Both the position numbers and the translations under genes were made by a program. Source: Gammaproteobacteria bacterium (GTDB lineage: Bacteria > Pseudomonadota > Gammaproteobacteria > Chromatiales > Chromatiaceae). From it: a stretch of DNA of 5,255 bases. The stretch is taken from NCBI GenBank assembly GCA_015767355.1, contig JADWMH010000152.1:1-5255 (forward strand). The letters run 5' to 3'. The notes under the pieces were generated by a model. The model was not told the origin of the DNA. It was given only the letters and a program-made list of their open reading frames with translations, and ran no database searches. The number at the start of each line of letters is the position of its first letter. Positions within the stretch are counted from its first letter, which is position 1. Shown piece after piece: positions 1 to 5,255 of this stretch.

Positions 1-31
1 CGAAGAGCAGCAGTTGGACGCAGCGTAGAGA

Positions 32-63
32 CTGTGTTTTAACCACAGATAAACACAGATTTT
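32..63 (+). terminator. Weak stem-loop plus T run, possible terminator of an upstream gene
   Basis: CTGTGTTT at 32-39 is the exact reverse complement of AAACACAG at 51-58, giving an 8-bp stem with an 11-base loop, followed by a short T run at 60-63. If an upstream plus-strand gene ends at 26-28, this sits where an intrinsic terminator would. The stem is AT-rich (three G/C pairs of eight) and its right arm is part of the CACAGAT repeat, so the structure may only be a by-product of the repeat. Confidence 0.25.
41..60. repeat. Tandem CACAGAT decamer, dispersed intergenic repeat
   Basis: Two adjacent 10-base units, AACCACAGAT and AAACACAGAT, match at 9 of 10 positions. From memory, the AACCACAGAT-N-AACACAGAT type is a short repeat scattered between genes in many environmental Proteobacteria; its function is unknown to me. 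Only two units are present here, ending just before the first REP-like palindrome. Recognition as a dispersed family is prior knowledge; the tandem structure is directly visible. Confidence 0.6.
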
Positions 64-66
64 ATC

Positions 67-90
67 TCGTGGTCAGATGACCACTCCTAC
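67..90 (-). repeat. REP-like palindrome, minus-oriented copy
   Basis: Read on the minus strand this begins GTAGGAG, continues with the arms GTGGTC and GACCAC around a 4-base loop (plus-strand 69-74 and 79-84), and ends in CGA. This GTAGGAG...hairpin...CGA layout is that of REP elements in Pseudomonas, Xanthomonas and relatives, which are mobilised by RAYT (REP-associated tyrosine transposase) proteins. It is the inverted partner of the copy at 111-134, matching at 19 of 24 positions. No RAYT gene is in the window, so any mobilising enzyme would be encoded elsewhere. Confidence 0.7.
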
Positions 91-110
91 GTTTGCACAC
101 GGAAATTGTT

Positions 111-134
111 GTGGGAGCGGTCTTCTGGCCGCGA
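111..134 (+). repeat. REP-like palindrome, plus-oriented copy
   Basis: Begins GTGGGAG, then arms GCGGTC (117-122) and GGCCGC (127-132) around the loop TTCT, and ends CGA. The stem is six pairs with one G-T wobble. Against the inverted copy at 67-90 it has five differences; one pair of them swaps a T-A stem pair for C-G, as expected of a structure kept as a hairpin. The two copies lie 20 bases apart in opposite orientation, the REPIN arrangement, spanning 68 bases. They sit about 160 bases upstream of the promoter, too far for obvious direct regulation of the SNF2 gene. Confidence 0.7.
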
Positions 135-151
135 ATTGCACGGGTTTTTAT

Positions 152-231
152 CTCGTTCCCACCGTCCCCGGTGGGAATGCATACTTGTTCGAAGCCAGGT
201 CTGCATTCCCATGCTGGAGCGCAGGAACGAG
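152..231. repeat. Large nested palindrome with CTCGTTCC ends
   Basis: The arms 152-184 and 199-231 are 33 bases each and match as inverted repeats at about 24 positions around a 14-base centre; the outer 8 bases (CTCGTTCC / GGAACGAG) and an inner 10-base block (TGGGAATGCA / TGCATTCCCA) are exact. Within the left arm is a further perfect hairpin, TTCCCACCG (156-164) and CGGTGGGAA (169-177) around TCCC; the right arm holds a more decayed equivalent. I recognise this as a dispersed repeat type seen between genes in Gammaproteobacteria, usually with GTTCCCACGCT-like arms. It is likely a non-autonomous element; the decayed right arm suggests an old copy. Confidence 0.65.
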
Positions 232-290
232 AAAAATACTTCACCGCATCTTCACACAACTTAAAAAAATATGAAAACATGAATTTCACT

Positions 291-320
291 TTGGTCTGAG
301 CAGGCAATATTCAGTATAAT
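291..320 (+). promoter_or_regulatory. Sigma70-type promoter for the SNF2 gene
   Basis: A consensus -10 hexamer TATAAT lies at 315-320, with TTGGTC (three to four of six consensus bases, starting TTG) at 291-296 and an 18-base spacer. Upstream, 261-287 is rich in A and T and could act as an UP element. Transcription would begin near 326-328, giving a leader of about 45 bases before the ATG at 372. This placement also argues against the upstream TTG at 327 as the translation start. No operator palindrome overlaps the hexamers. Confidence 0.6.
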
Positions 321-371
321 GGCCTGTTGCGTTTACGCGCCTTGCAAACAGACTGCTTCTTTTCGAAATTC

Positions 372-3300
372 ATGCCTGCACCTATAACAGTGAAACAGCG
401 CCTTCGATATGACGATATTCGTCATGCCTGCTCGGATATCTCATTTACCCGTGGGCGCCGCTATTTTGAGGAGGGCCTGGTTCTCTCCCTGGAAATCGAT
501 GAGGAGTCCGACAACTTCGTCCATTTTCATACCAGCATCAAGGGCCGCATGGCCACCCCCTATGAACAAAGTGTAAAACTCGATTTTTCCACCGGAAGAG
601 ACGCACCCGACATCGATGGAAGTTGCAGTTGCCCCATGCACTACAACTGCAAACACGTAGCCGCAGCCTGTCTGAAATATCTGCAGGAAGGCGGGGAAAC
701 CAATAATGAACCGACTGCTGGGGAGTGTTTAGAGTGGCTGGAGAAACTTCAACAGCAGAGCGGAGAACTGCCAGACAGTGATCAAAAGGGAAGTTTCCTG
801 GCATATGTGCTGACTCCCTCTACGGATAGCCCGGAGATATCAATACACCTGGTTATTACCAGTAACAAGAAGTCAGGGGGGCTCAACCGAGGTAAAGAGA
901 TTCTTCTACGCACTATTTTTCTTGGTTATTCACGACCCGACTATCTCTCGGCTGAAGATGAAGAGCTCATACGGCTGTTAAAAGTCGCCATAAGCAACTA
1001 CCACGGCCAACCCCTGATCACCGGGAGCATGGGCCACCTGACACTGCAGGCGATGCTCTCAACAGGGCGCTGTTTCTGGAAAAATCTTGAGAATGAGGCG
1101 CTGATCCAGGGGGAAGAGCGGCAGCTGGAGATCGAATGGAACAGCAACGACCAACAGGAGTATCAGCTTGATGTGCGGGTAGCGCCCCGGGGAGTTGTCG
1201 TATTGAGTGAACCACCACTCTATATCGATCCAGCAGAACACAAGGCGGGAGCATTGCAGGATTCCGGTTTCGATGCGCAACAACTGAAACTGCTGCTGCA
1301 GGCTCCGTCAGTTCCGCAGCAGCATGTCGATGAATTCAGCAAAAAAATGGTCATCGATCTCCCGCAGGTCAAACTGCCTCCACCCACAGCCGTCAAAACC
1401 AGGAATATCCGCGATATCGATCCAATCCCGCTGTTGACCCTCTATGCAGATGAGATCAATGGTTATACCACCCACATGGTGGTCGTGCAATTCATCTATG
1501 ACGAGGTGAAGATCTCCCCGCTGCTCGAAAGTGAGCAAGTTGTCATCAATGCAAAAAAAGAGATCATCCGCCTGTCACGTTCACTGGAGTCTGAAGAGGA
1601 GGCTCTGCAGCAACTCTCCGGGATTGGGTTGAAGCCCTCCAGAGAGTTGAATGCTGATGACCTGGCGCTCTATTTTGACGAAGATTCGGTGTTGGAGAAC
1701 GCAGCAAAATGGCATCAATTCATCGAGGAGGAGATTCCGCACCTGCAAAGTCTGGGATGGCGCATCGTTCAGGAGGAGAGCTTCGAGTTAAATTTCCACG
1801 ACGCCGAAGAGTGGCATGCGGGAATTGAAGAGAAGAGCCAGAACAACTGGTTCGAACTGAGCTTTGACATCAAGGTCAACGGCAAGGTCATACCGTTGCT
1901 GCCGCTGATCACGCAGATCCTGCAAACCTACGATGTGGACGATCTTCCTGAAACGCTGACAACTTCACTGGGTGACAACGACTACCTGAAACTGCCTTCC
2001 AAAACCATCAGGCCGGTCCTCAGGACGCTGCACGAACTCTATGACAGCGCCTCAAAACAGAGCGATGAAAAACTGCGGCTATCGCTGTTTGACGCGGCAC
2101 AGATTGCGGATCTTGAGAGCGATGGCCTGTTTTCTCTCAAAGGAGGCAAAACGCTGCGAAAACTGGGGCGCAAACTGCGTGATTTCAAGGGAATTGCAGA
2201 TGTGCAGCCGCCGGAGACACTGCAGGCGGAGCTGCGCAACTATCAGCAGCAAGGACTCAACTGGCTGCAGTTTTTGCGTGAATTCAATCTCGGCGGAGTA
2301 CTGGCCGACGACATGGGACTGGGCAAAACCATCCAGACGCTGGCGCATCTGCTGGTGGAGAAAAAGAGCGGCCGCATGCAATCCCCCTGCTTGATTGTCG
2401 CCCCTACCAGCCTGATGGGAAACTGGCGCAGAGAGGCGCAGCGTTTCACTCCCGAACTCAGCGTCGTGATTCTGCAGGGCAGCGAACGCCACCAGCACTT
2501 TGAGAATATCGGCGAGTATGACCTGGTGCTCACCACCTATCCGCTGCTCTCGAGAGACACCGAGGTTCTGCAACAGCATGACTACCACTACCTGATCCTG
2601 GACGAGGCGCAGACCATCAAGAACCCGCGCGCCAAGGCGGCCCGCCTGGTGCGCACCTTGAAAGCAAATCACCGCCTGTGTCTGACGGGCACGCCGATGG
2701 AGAATCACCTGGGCGAACTGTGGGCGCTGTTTGATTTTCTGATGCCCGGTTTTCTCGGCAATATGCAGTTTTTCAATCGTCACTATCGTACTTCGATTGA
2801 AAAACATGGCGACAGCGGCAAACGCCGCCTGCTCTCAAAACGCGTCAAACCCTTCATGCTGAGGCGCACCAAGGGAGAGGTTGCAAAGGAACTGCCGCCG
2901 AAAACCGAGATGATTCGCTCCATTCCCTTGGGAAAACAGCAGGCTGTGCTGTATGAGAGCATTCGTCTCAGTATGGAGCAGAAGGTGCGCCAGACCATCA
3001 AGAGCAAGGGACTGGCGCGCAGCCACATCACCATTCTCGATGCGCTGCTGAAGCTTCGCCAGTGCTGCTGCGATCCCTCGCTGCTCTCTCTCGAACAGGC
3101 GAAACAGGTGAAGGAGTCGGCCAAACTTGAACTGCTGATGGACCTGCTGCCTGAACTGCTCGAGGAGGGACGCCGCATCCTGCTGTTCTCCCAATTCACC
3201 TCCATGCTGGCGATCATTGAGAAGCAGCTGAAGAAGAGAGAGATCAGCTACGCCAAACTCACCGGGCAGACGCGCAAACGCGACGAGGTGATCGAATGCT

Positions 3301-3638
3301 TCACCGAAGGCAAGGTGGACCTGTTCCTCATCAGCCTCAAGGCCGGAGGCATTGGACTCAACCTCACGGCGGCCGACACGGTCATTCTCTACGACCCCTG
3401 GTGGAACCCTGCGGTCGAATCCCAGGCGATGGATCGCGCGCACCGCATCGGCCAGGAGAACCCGGTATTCGTCTACAAACTGATTACCGAAAATACAGTA
3501 GAGGAGAAGATCCTCGCTATGCAGGAGAGAAAGCGCTCCCTGGCTGAAGGCATCTACGATGAGAGCAAGCAGGAGGGCCAATGGAAACTCTCCGCCGATG
3601 AACTCAGCGAGTTGTTTACACGCCCGGCAGAGGGGTGA
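372..3638 (+). CDS. SWIM zinc-finger SNF2-family ATPase (DEAD/DEAH-box type helicase)
   Basis: A 1,088-residue cytoplasmic ATP-dependent DNA translocase of the SNF2 superfamily 2 type, expected to remodel or strip protein-DNA complexes; the cellular substrate of bacterial SWIM-SNF2 proteins is unclear. The N-terminus carries a SWIM zinc finger with ligands C85, C87, C93 and H95, used for nucleic acid or protein binding. A long middle region (about 110-600) resembles the bacterial SNF2-associated segment, including NNWFELSFDI near 493. ATPase lobe 1 shows the LRNYQQQGLNWL Q-motif region (about 621), Walker A MGLGKT with K652, Walker B DEAQ at 744-747 and TGTP at 772-775. Lobe 2 shows LLFSQF (937-942), KAGGIGLN (990-997) and QAMDRAHRIGQ (1018-1028) with R1022 and R1025 as motif VI arginines. 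All motifs are intact, so it is probably active. No Shine-Dalgarno is evident before ATG 372; it was preferred over TTG 327 because of the promoter position and because the SWIM region starts shortly after it. No partner gene is co-oriented. Confidence 0.95.
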   Translation: MPAPITVKQRLRYDDIRHACSDISFTRGRRYFEEGLVLSLEIDEESDNFVHFHTSIKGRMATPYEQSVKLDFSTGRDAPDIDGSCSCPMHYNCKHVAAACLKYLQEGGETNNEPTAGECLEWLEKLQQQSGELPDSDQKGSFLAYVLTPSTDSPEISIHLVITSNKKSGGLNRGKEILLRTIFLGYSRPDYLSAEDEELIRLLKVAISNYHGQPLITGSMGHLTLQAMLSTGRCFWKNLENEALIQGEERQLEIEWNSNDQQEYQLDVRVAPRGVVVLSEPPLYIDPAEHKAGALQDSGFDAQQLKLLLQAPSVPQQHVDEFSKKMVIDLPQVKLPPPTAVKTRNIRDIDPIPLLTLYADEINGYTTHMVVVQFIYDEVKISPLLESEQVVINAKKEIIRLSRSLESEEEALQQLSGIGLKPSRELNADDLALYFDEDSVLENAAKWHQFIEEEIPHLQSLGWRIVQEESFELNFHDAEEWHAGIEEKSQNNWFELSFDIKVNGKVIPLLPLITQILQTYDVDDLPETLTTSLGDNDYLKLPSKTIRPVLRTLHELYDSASKQSDEKLRLSLFDAAQIADLESDGLFSLKGGKTLRKLGRKLRDFKGIADVQPPETLQAELRNYQQQGLNWLQFLREFNLGGVLADDMGLGKTIQTLAHLLVEKKSGRMQSPCLIVAPTSLMGNWRREAQRFTPELSVVILQGSERHQHFENIGEYDLVLTTYPLLSRDTEVLQQHDYHYLILDEAQTIKNPRAKAARLVRTLKANHRLCLTGTPMENHLGELWALFDFLMPGFLGNMQFFNRHYRTSIEKHGDSGKRRLLSKRVKPFMLRRTKGEVAKELPPKTEMIRSIPLGKQQAVLYESIRLSMEQKVRQTIKSKGLARSHITILDALLKLRQCCCDPSLLSLEQAKQVKESAKLELLMDLLPELLEEGRRILLFSQFTSMLAIIEKQLKKREISYAKLTGQTRKRDEVIECFTEGKVDLFLISLKAGGIGLNLTAADTVILYDPWWNPAVESQAMDRAHRIGQENPVFVYKLITENTVEEKILAMQERKRSLAEGIYDESKQEGQWKLSADELSELFTRPAEG

Positions 3639-4140
3639 GGGCATACTCCCGCACTCGCCGGATAAAAGCCCTGCACTGCCCTGGCTGCTCCAGTTTCCAC
3701 TCATCGATGAGAGGCAGCAATGGAAACCGCTCTTTCAACATCCCCGCAAAAAGACCTGCGCCAACTGACAGCTGCTGCAGGCCATCTTCATCAAAGCAGG
3801 GGGTATCATCGATGCCGCAGCTTGGGGAACGTGATTTGAAAACAAAACCGCTTAGCTCTGGCTCCAACTCAGCAATGAGACGTTGCGCATAGCTCCGCAG
3901 CTGCTGCGTCACGTCATGAGCGTGATCCTCGACTTCGCACACCCTGATCCCTGCCCCTCCCTGCATGATCTGGATTGGCGGCCTCGGGACCGGCATCCCC
4001 GCCCCAACCTCCGGACAGATCGGAATCAGTTCAAAGCGCAGCCCCAGTTCACGCTCGACCACTAAACAGCGCTGATCCTCTCCATCGTAGCGCACCCGGT
4101 GGCCGGCAAGGCAGGAGCTGACGCCAATTTTAATCACCAT
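3616..4140 (-). CDS. DUF523 family protein, TudS-like (possible thiouracil desulfurase)
   Basis: A 174-residue soluble protein of the DUF523 family. Characterised members (TudS) use a [4Fe-4S] cluster held by three cysteines to remove sulfur from 2-thiouracil; most members are untested. The three conserved cysteines are visible: C10 in GVSSCLAGHRVRYDG, C42 in PICPEVGAGMPVPRP and C108 in KSRSPSCG. Three other cysteines (25, 68, 115) and C156 are not obviously part of the family pattern. The tail (about 139-168, FPLLPLIDEW...FIRRVREY) resembles the segment that in E. coli YbgA leads into DUF1722, but that second domain is absent. The start is fixed by an AAGGAA ribosome site 8 bases upstream. 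The 3' end overlaps the SNF2 gene by 23 bases. It follows truD in the same direction across a 211-base gap. Family membership is sure; the desulfurase activity is inferred. Confidence 0.92.
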   Translation of the reverse strand: MVIKIGVSSCLAGHRVRYDGEDQRCLVVERELGLRFELIPICPEVGAGMPVPRPPIQIMQGGAGIRVCEVEDHAHDVTQQLRSYAQRLIAELEPELSGFVFKSRSPSCGIDDTPCFDEDGLQQLSVGAGLFAGMLKERFPLLPLIDEWKLEQPGQCRAFIRRVREYALTPLPGV

Positions 4141-4148
4141 ACAAGTAA

Positions 4149-4154
4149 TTCCTT
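4149..4154 (-). promoter_or_regulatory. Ribosome binding site of the DUF523 gene
   Basis: Read on the minus strand, AAGGAA lies 8 bases before the ATG at 4140, a near-ideal Shine-Dalgarno. It decides the start: an open frame extends upstream to a TTG at 4224, but those extra 28 codons run through repeat DNA and precede the conserved family N-terminus. Confidence 0.8.
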
Positions 4155-4196
4155 GAGTAACCAATACCTTTGCAAATGAGCCAATTTTTAAAAAGG

Positions 4197-4309
4197 TCTC
4201 TCGCCAAGAACGCCAAGACCGCAAAGCTTTATCTTGGCGAGCTTTGCGTCTTCGCCTACAGGGATCGTAGGTGAGGGGCGTGAGCAGGACGCGGAAGCTT
4301 TGCGAGAGA
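4197..4309. repeat. CGCCAAG/CGCAAAG repeat element with terminal inverted repeats
   Basis: A 113-base block bounded by TCTCTCGCCAAG (4197-4208) and CTTTGCGAGAGA (4298-4309), inverted repeats matching at 11 of 12 positions. Inside are direct copies of CGCCAAGA (4202-4209, 4211-4218), a perfect 10-bp inverted pair CTCGCCAAGA (4200-4209) / TCTTGGCGAG (4232-4241), an 8-bp inverted pair CGCAAAGC (4220-4227) / GCTTTGCG (4241-4248), and a small hairpin CCTAC (4255-4259) / GTAGG (4267-4271). Repeats built of CGCCAAG and CGCAAAG words are, to my knowledge, common between genes in environmental Proteobacteria. No clear target-site duplication flanks it. It sits between truD and the DUF523 gene and could fold in a read-through transcript. 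Confidence 0.65.
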
Positions 4310-4351
4310 AAATATTTTTTTCATGCCTTGTCAGTCTAAGACTTGGTCTCG

Positions 4352-5255
4352 CTACACATCCATGGAGTAAGGAACCTGTGTCAGCATTTCACGCAGCAGC
4401 GAAGTGGCATAACTGCCGCGCTGCAGCGTAAACTCCAGCTGCAGCTGATCCCCGTGAAGATTGAACTCAAGCTCTCCGGCTGGCGCACGCAGTGGGCGGC
4501 GATCTGCCTTGAGGCCGCAGCGCCGCAATCCTTCGACCCAGAACTGATGCCCTCTCAATAACGCGTTCTCATACTGCAGCGCATCATCCTCCGGCATGAT
4601 CCTGGCGGACAGCCCAACCAGCGGACCGGTGACATGAATCAATTTCTCAGATAGCCTGCTCTCTATTTCGGCATCGGCGTCATCGACGCGAAACAGGCTG
4701 TTGGAGTGTGACAACTGCATCACATCACCCGGCATCGGTCTGCACCAGTTGCCTGCTGAGATGCGTGCAGCCAGCACCAGGTTGAAGAGCATGGAACGCA
4801 CTGCAGAGAGATACATCCCCTCGACAGGAGAGCGTGTCGAACCATGCTCCAGCACCACAATTGCACGCCGCAAATTCCCATAGCCCCGGCCGAATCGCTG
4901 CTCGCCAAAATAGTTGGGGAAACCATGCCGGGCAATCAGCTGCAGCCTCTCCGCCAGCAGATCCGTATCTCCCTGCAGATCACGCACCAGCAGCCTGAAA
5001 CGGTTCAGCCTGATGGCGCCGCGGCGCAGCTTGCGCGTATGACGCTGCTGTTCAAGAATGCGTACGTTGCGAGGCAGATTAGAAAAATCGGGGTCCGGTA
5101 TTCCAGGAAGATGCAGCGAGAACCACTGCCGGGTGACGGCATACTTATCCTTGAGCCCGGCCATGCTCACCTTGCGGCGGCGCAAACCGGCAGCTGCAGC
5201 AAGCAACCTGGCTGCATCACCGGAGTTGAGCTCCCTCTTTTCGACGAACAGGTAG
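4352..5255 (-). CDS. truD: tRNA pseudouridine(13) synthase TruD, N-terminus cut by window edge
   Basis: TruD isomerises uridine 13 of certain tRNAs (tRNA-Glu in E. coli) to pseudouridine, in the cytoplasm and without cofactor. About 301 residues are present; the family is near 350, so roughly the first 40-50 are missing. The frame stays open to base 5255 (YLFVEKRELNSGDAAR precedes the TTG at 5206), so that TTG is internal, not a start. The catalytic aspartate lies in AGLKDKYAVT (codon 5147-5149, equivalent to Asp80 of E. coli). Further family motifs are PNYFGEQRFGRG (around 4885-4920), RSMLFNLVLAARI and, near the end, GSYATSLLREML. The gene ends in TAG at 4352-4354. In many Gammaproteobacteria truD is followed by surE; here the next gene is DUF523, 211 bases on. 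It appears intact as far as seen. Confidence 0.96.
   Translation of the reverse strand, partial: YLFVEKRELNSGDAARLLAAAAGLRRRKVSMAGLKDKYAVTRQWFSLHLPGIPDPDFSNLPRNVRILEQQRHTRKLRRGAIRLNRFRLLVRDLQGDTDLLAERLQLIARHGFPNYFGEQRFGRGYGNLRRAIVVLEHGSTRSPVEGMYLSAVRSMLFNLVLAARISAGNWCRPMPGDVMQLSHSNSLFRVDDADAEIESRLSEKLIHVTGPLVGLSARIMPEDDALQYENALLRGHQFWVEGLRRCGLKADRRPLRAPAGELEFNLHGDQLQLEFTLQRGSYATSLLREMLTQVPYSMDV

Larger units (their letters stand above)
1..371. other. Repeat-rich intergenic region upstream of the SNF2 gene
   Basis: No convincing complete gene lies here; the short reading frames on both strands translate repeat DNA and resemble no family I know. In order it holds a tandem decamer repeat (41-60), two inverted REP-like palindromes (67-134), a large nested palindrome (152-231), an AT-rich stretch (about 261-287) and a promoter (291-320). 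Bases 232-260 show nothing recognisable. The first 40 bases could be the 3' end of an upstream gene: the frame starting at base 2 reads EEQQLDAA and stops at 26-28, while the frame starting at base 1 stays open to a stop at 40-42. So little sequence cannot decide between these or exclude non-coding DNA. Confidence 0.7.

Noticed and set aside
62..307. Short open frames on both strands in the upstream region
   Set aside because: They translate the REP-like and nested palindromes and show no start signals or family resemblance.
327..371. N-terminal extension of the SNF2 protein from TTG 327 (15 extra residues)
   Set aside because: The TTG coincides with the predicted transcription start, has no ribosome binding site, and adds nothing recognisable before the SWIM region.
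2079..2807. 242-residue minus-strand open frame opposite the SNF2 gene
   Set aside because: Antisense to lobe 1 motifs including Walker A and DEAQ, with low-complexity Q/L-rich translation and no family resemblance.
372..3638. SNF2 gene as part of a phage-defence system
   Set aside because: SNF2 ATPases occur in systems such as DISARM, but no methyltransferase, nuclease, PLD or other defence gene is adjacent; the neighbours are a repeat region and a DUF523 gene.
2835..3704. 289-residue minus-strand open frame opposite the SNF2 ATPase core
   Set aside because: It lies opposite strongly conserved SNF2 motifs, contains no recognisable domain and also crosses the DUF523 gene; it is a shadow frame.
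4141..4224. Longer DUF523 protein starting at a TTG at 4224
   Set aside because: The extra 28 codons translate repeat DNA; the ATG at 4140 has a well-placed AAGGAA and begins the conserved family N-terminus.
4197..4309. CRISPR array in the repeated CGCCAAG/CGCAAAG block
   Set aside because: The repeats are only 7-10 bases, closely packed, partly inverted and without regular spacers.
4331..4341. AGTCTTAGACT palindrome just after truD as an intrinsic terminator
   Set aside because: The stem is only about four pairs with a minimal loop, and the T/A run lies too far downstream of it.
4352..5206. truD starting at the TTG at 5206
   Set aside because: The frame continues open to the window edge with sequence typical of TruD (YLFVEKRELNSGDAAR), so the true start is outside the window.

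Overview
The window (5,255 bases, moderate GC) holds two complete protein genes and one that runs off the right edge, all ordinary bacterial chromosomal genes, set among an unusual number of dispersed-repeat elements. Codon use, TruD and DUF523 sequences like those of Gammaproteobacteria, and the intergenic repeat types (REP-like palindromes, the nested palindrome with CTCGTTCCC ends, the CACAGAT decamer repeat, and CGCCAAG/CGCAAAG repeats) suggest an environmental gammaproteobacterium, possibly of the sulfur-oxidising/Chromatiales kind. That placement is inference from recognition, not a search.

Layout. Bases 1-371 are an intergenic region packed with repeats: a tandem CACAGAT decamer (41-60), two inverted REP-like palindromes forming a REPIN-like pair (67-134), and a large nested palindrome (152-231). 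An AT-rich stretch and a good sigma70-type promoter (291-320) follow. Bases 372-3638 (+) encode a 1,088-residue SWIM zinc-finger SNF2-family ATPase with all the main helicase motifs intact. Its 3' end overlaps by 23 bases, tail to tail, the 3' end of a minus-strand gene (3616-4140) for a 174-residue DUF523 protein, the family that includes the iron-sulfur thiouracil desulfurase TudS. A 211-base gap (4141-4351) follows, holding that gene's ribosome binding site and a 113-base repeat element with terminal inverted repeats. From 4352 to the right edge lies truD on the minus strand (tRNA pseudouridine-13 synthase), lacking only its N-terminus.

Function. TruD modifies uridine 13 of tRNA. The DUF523 protein may desulfurate thiolated uracil-type bases, so the two minus-strand genes could both touch uridine/tRNA nucleobase chemistry, but the palindromic element between them argues against simple tight coupling. 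The SNF2 protein is expected to act on DNA or nucleoprotein and has its own promoter. No mobile-element protein, CRISPR array, tRNA/rRNA gene or defence cassette is visible. I see no convincing new multi-gene system here; the most interesting signals are the intergenic repeat structures.
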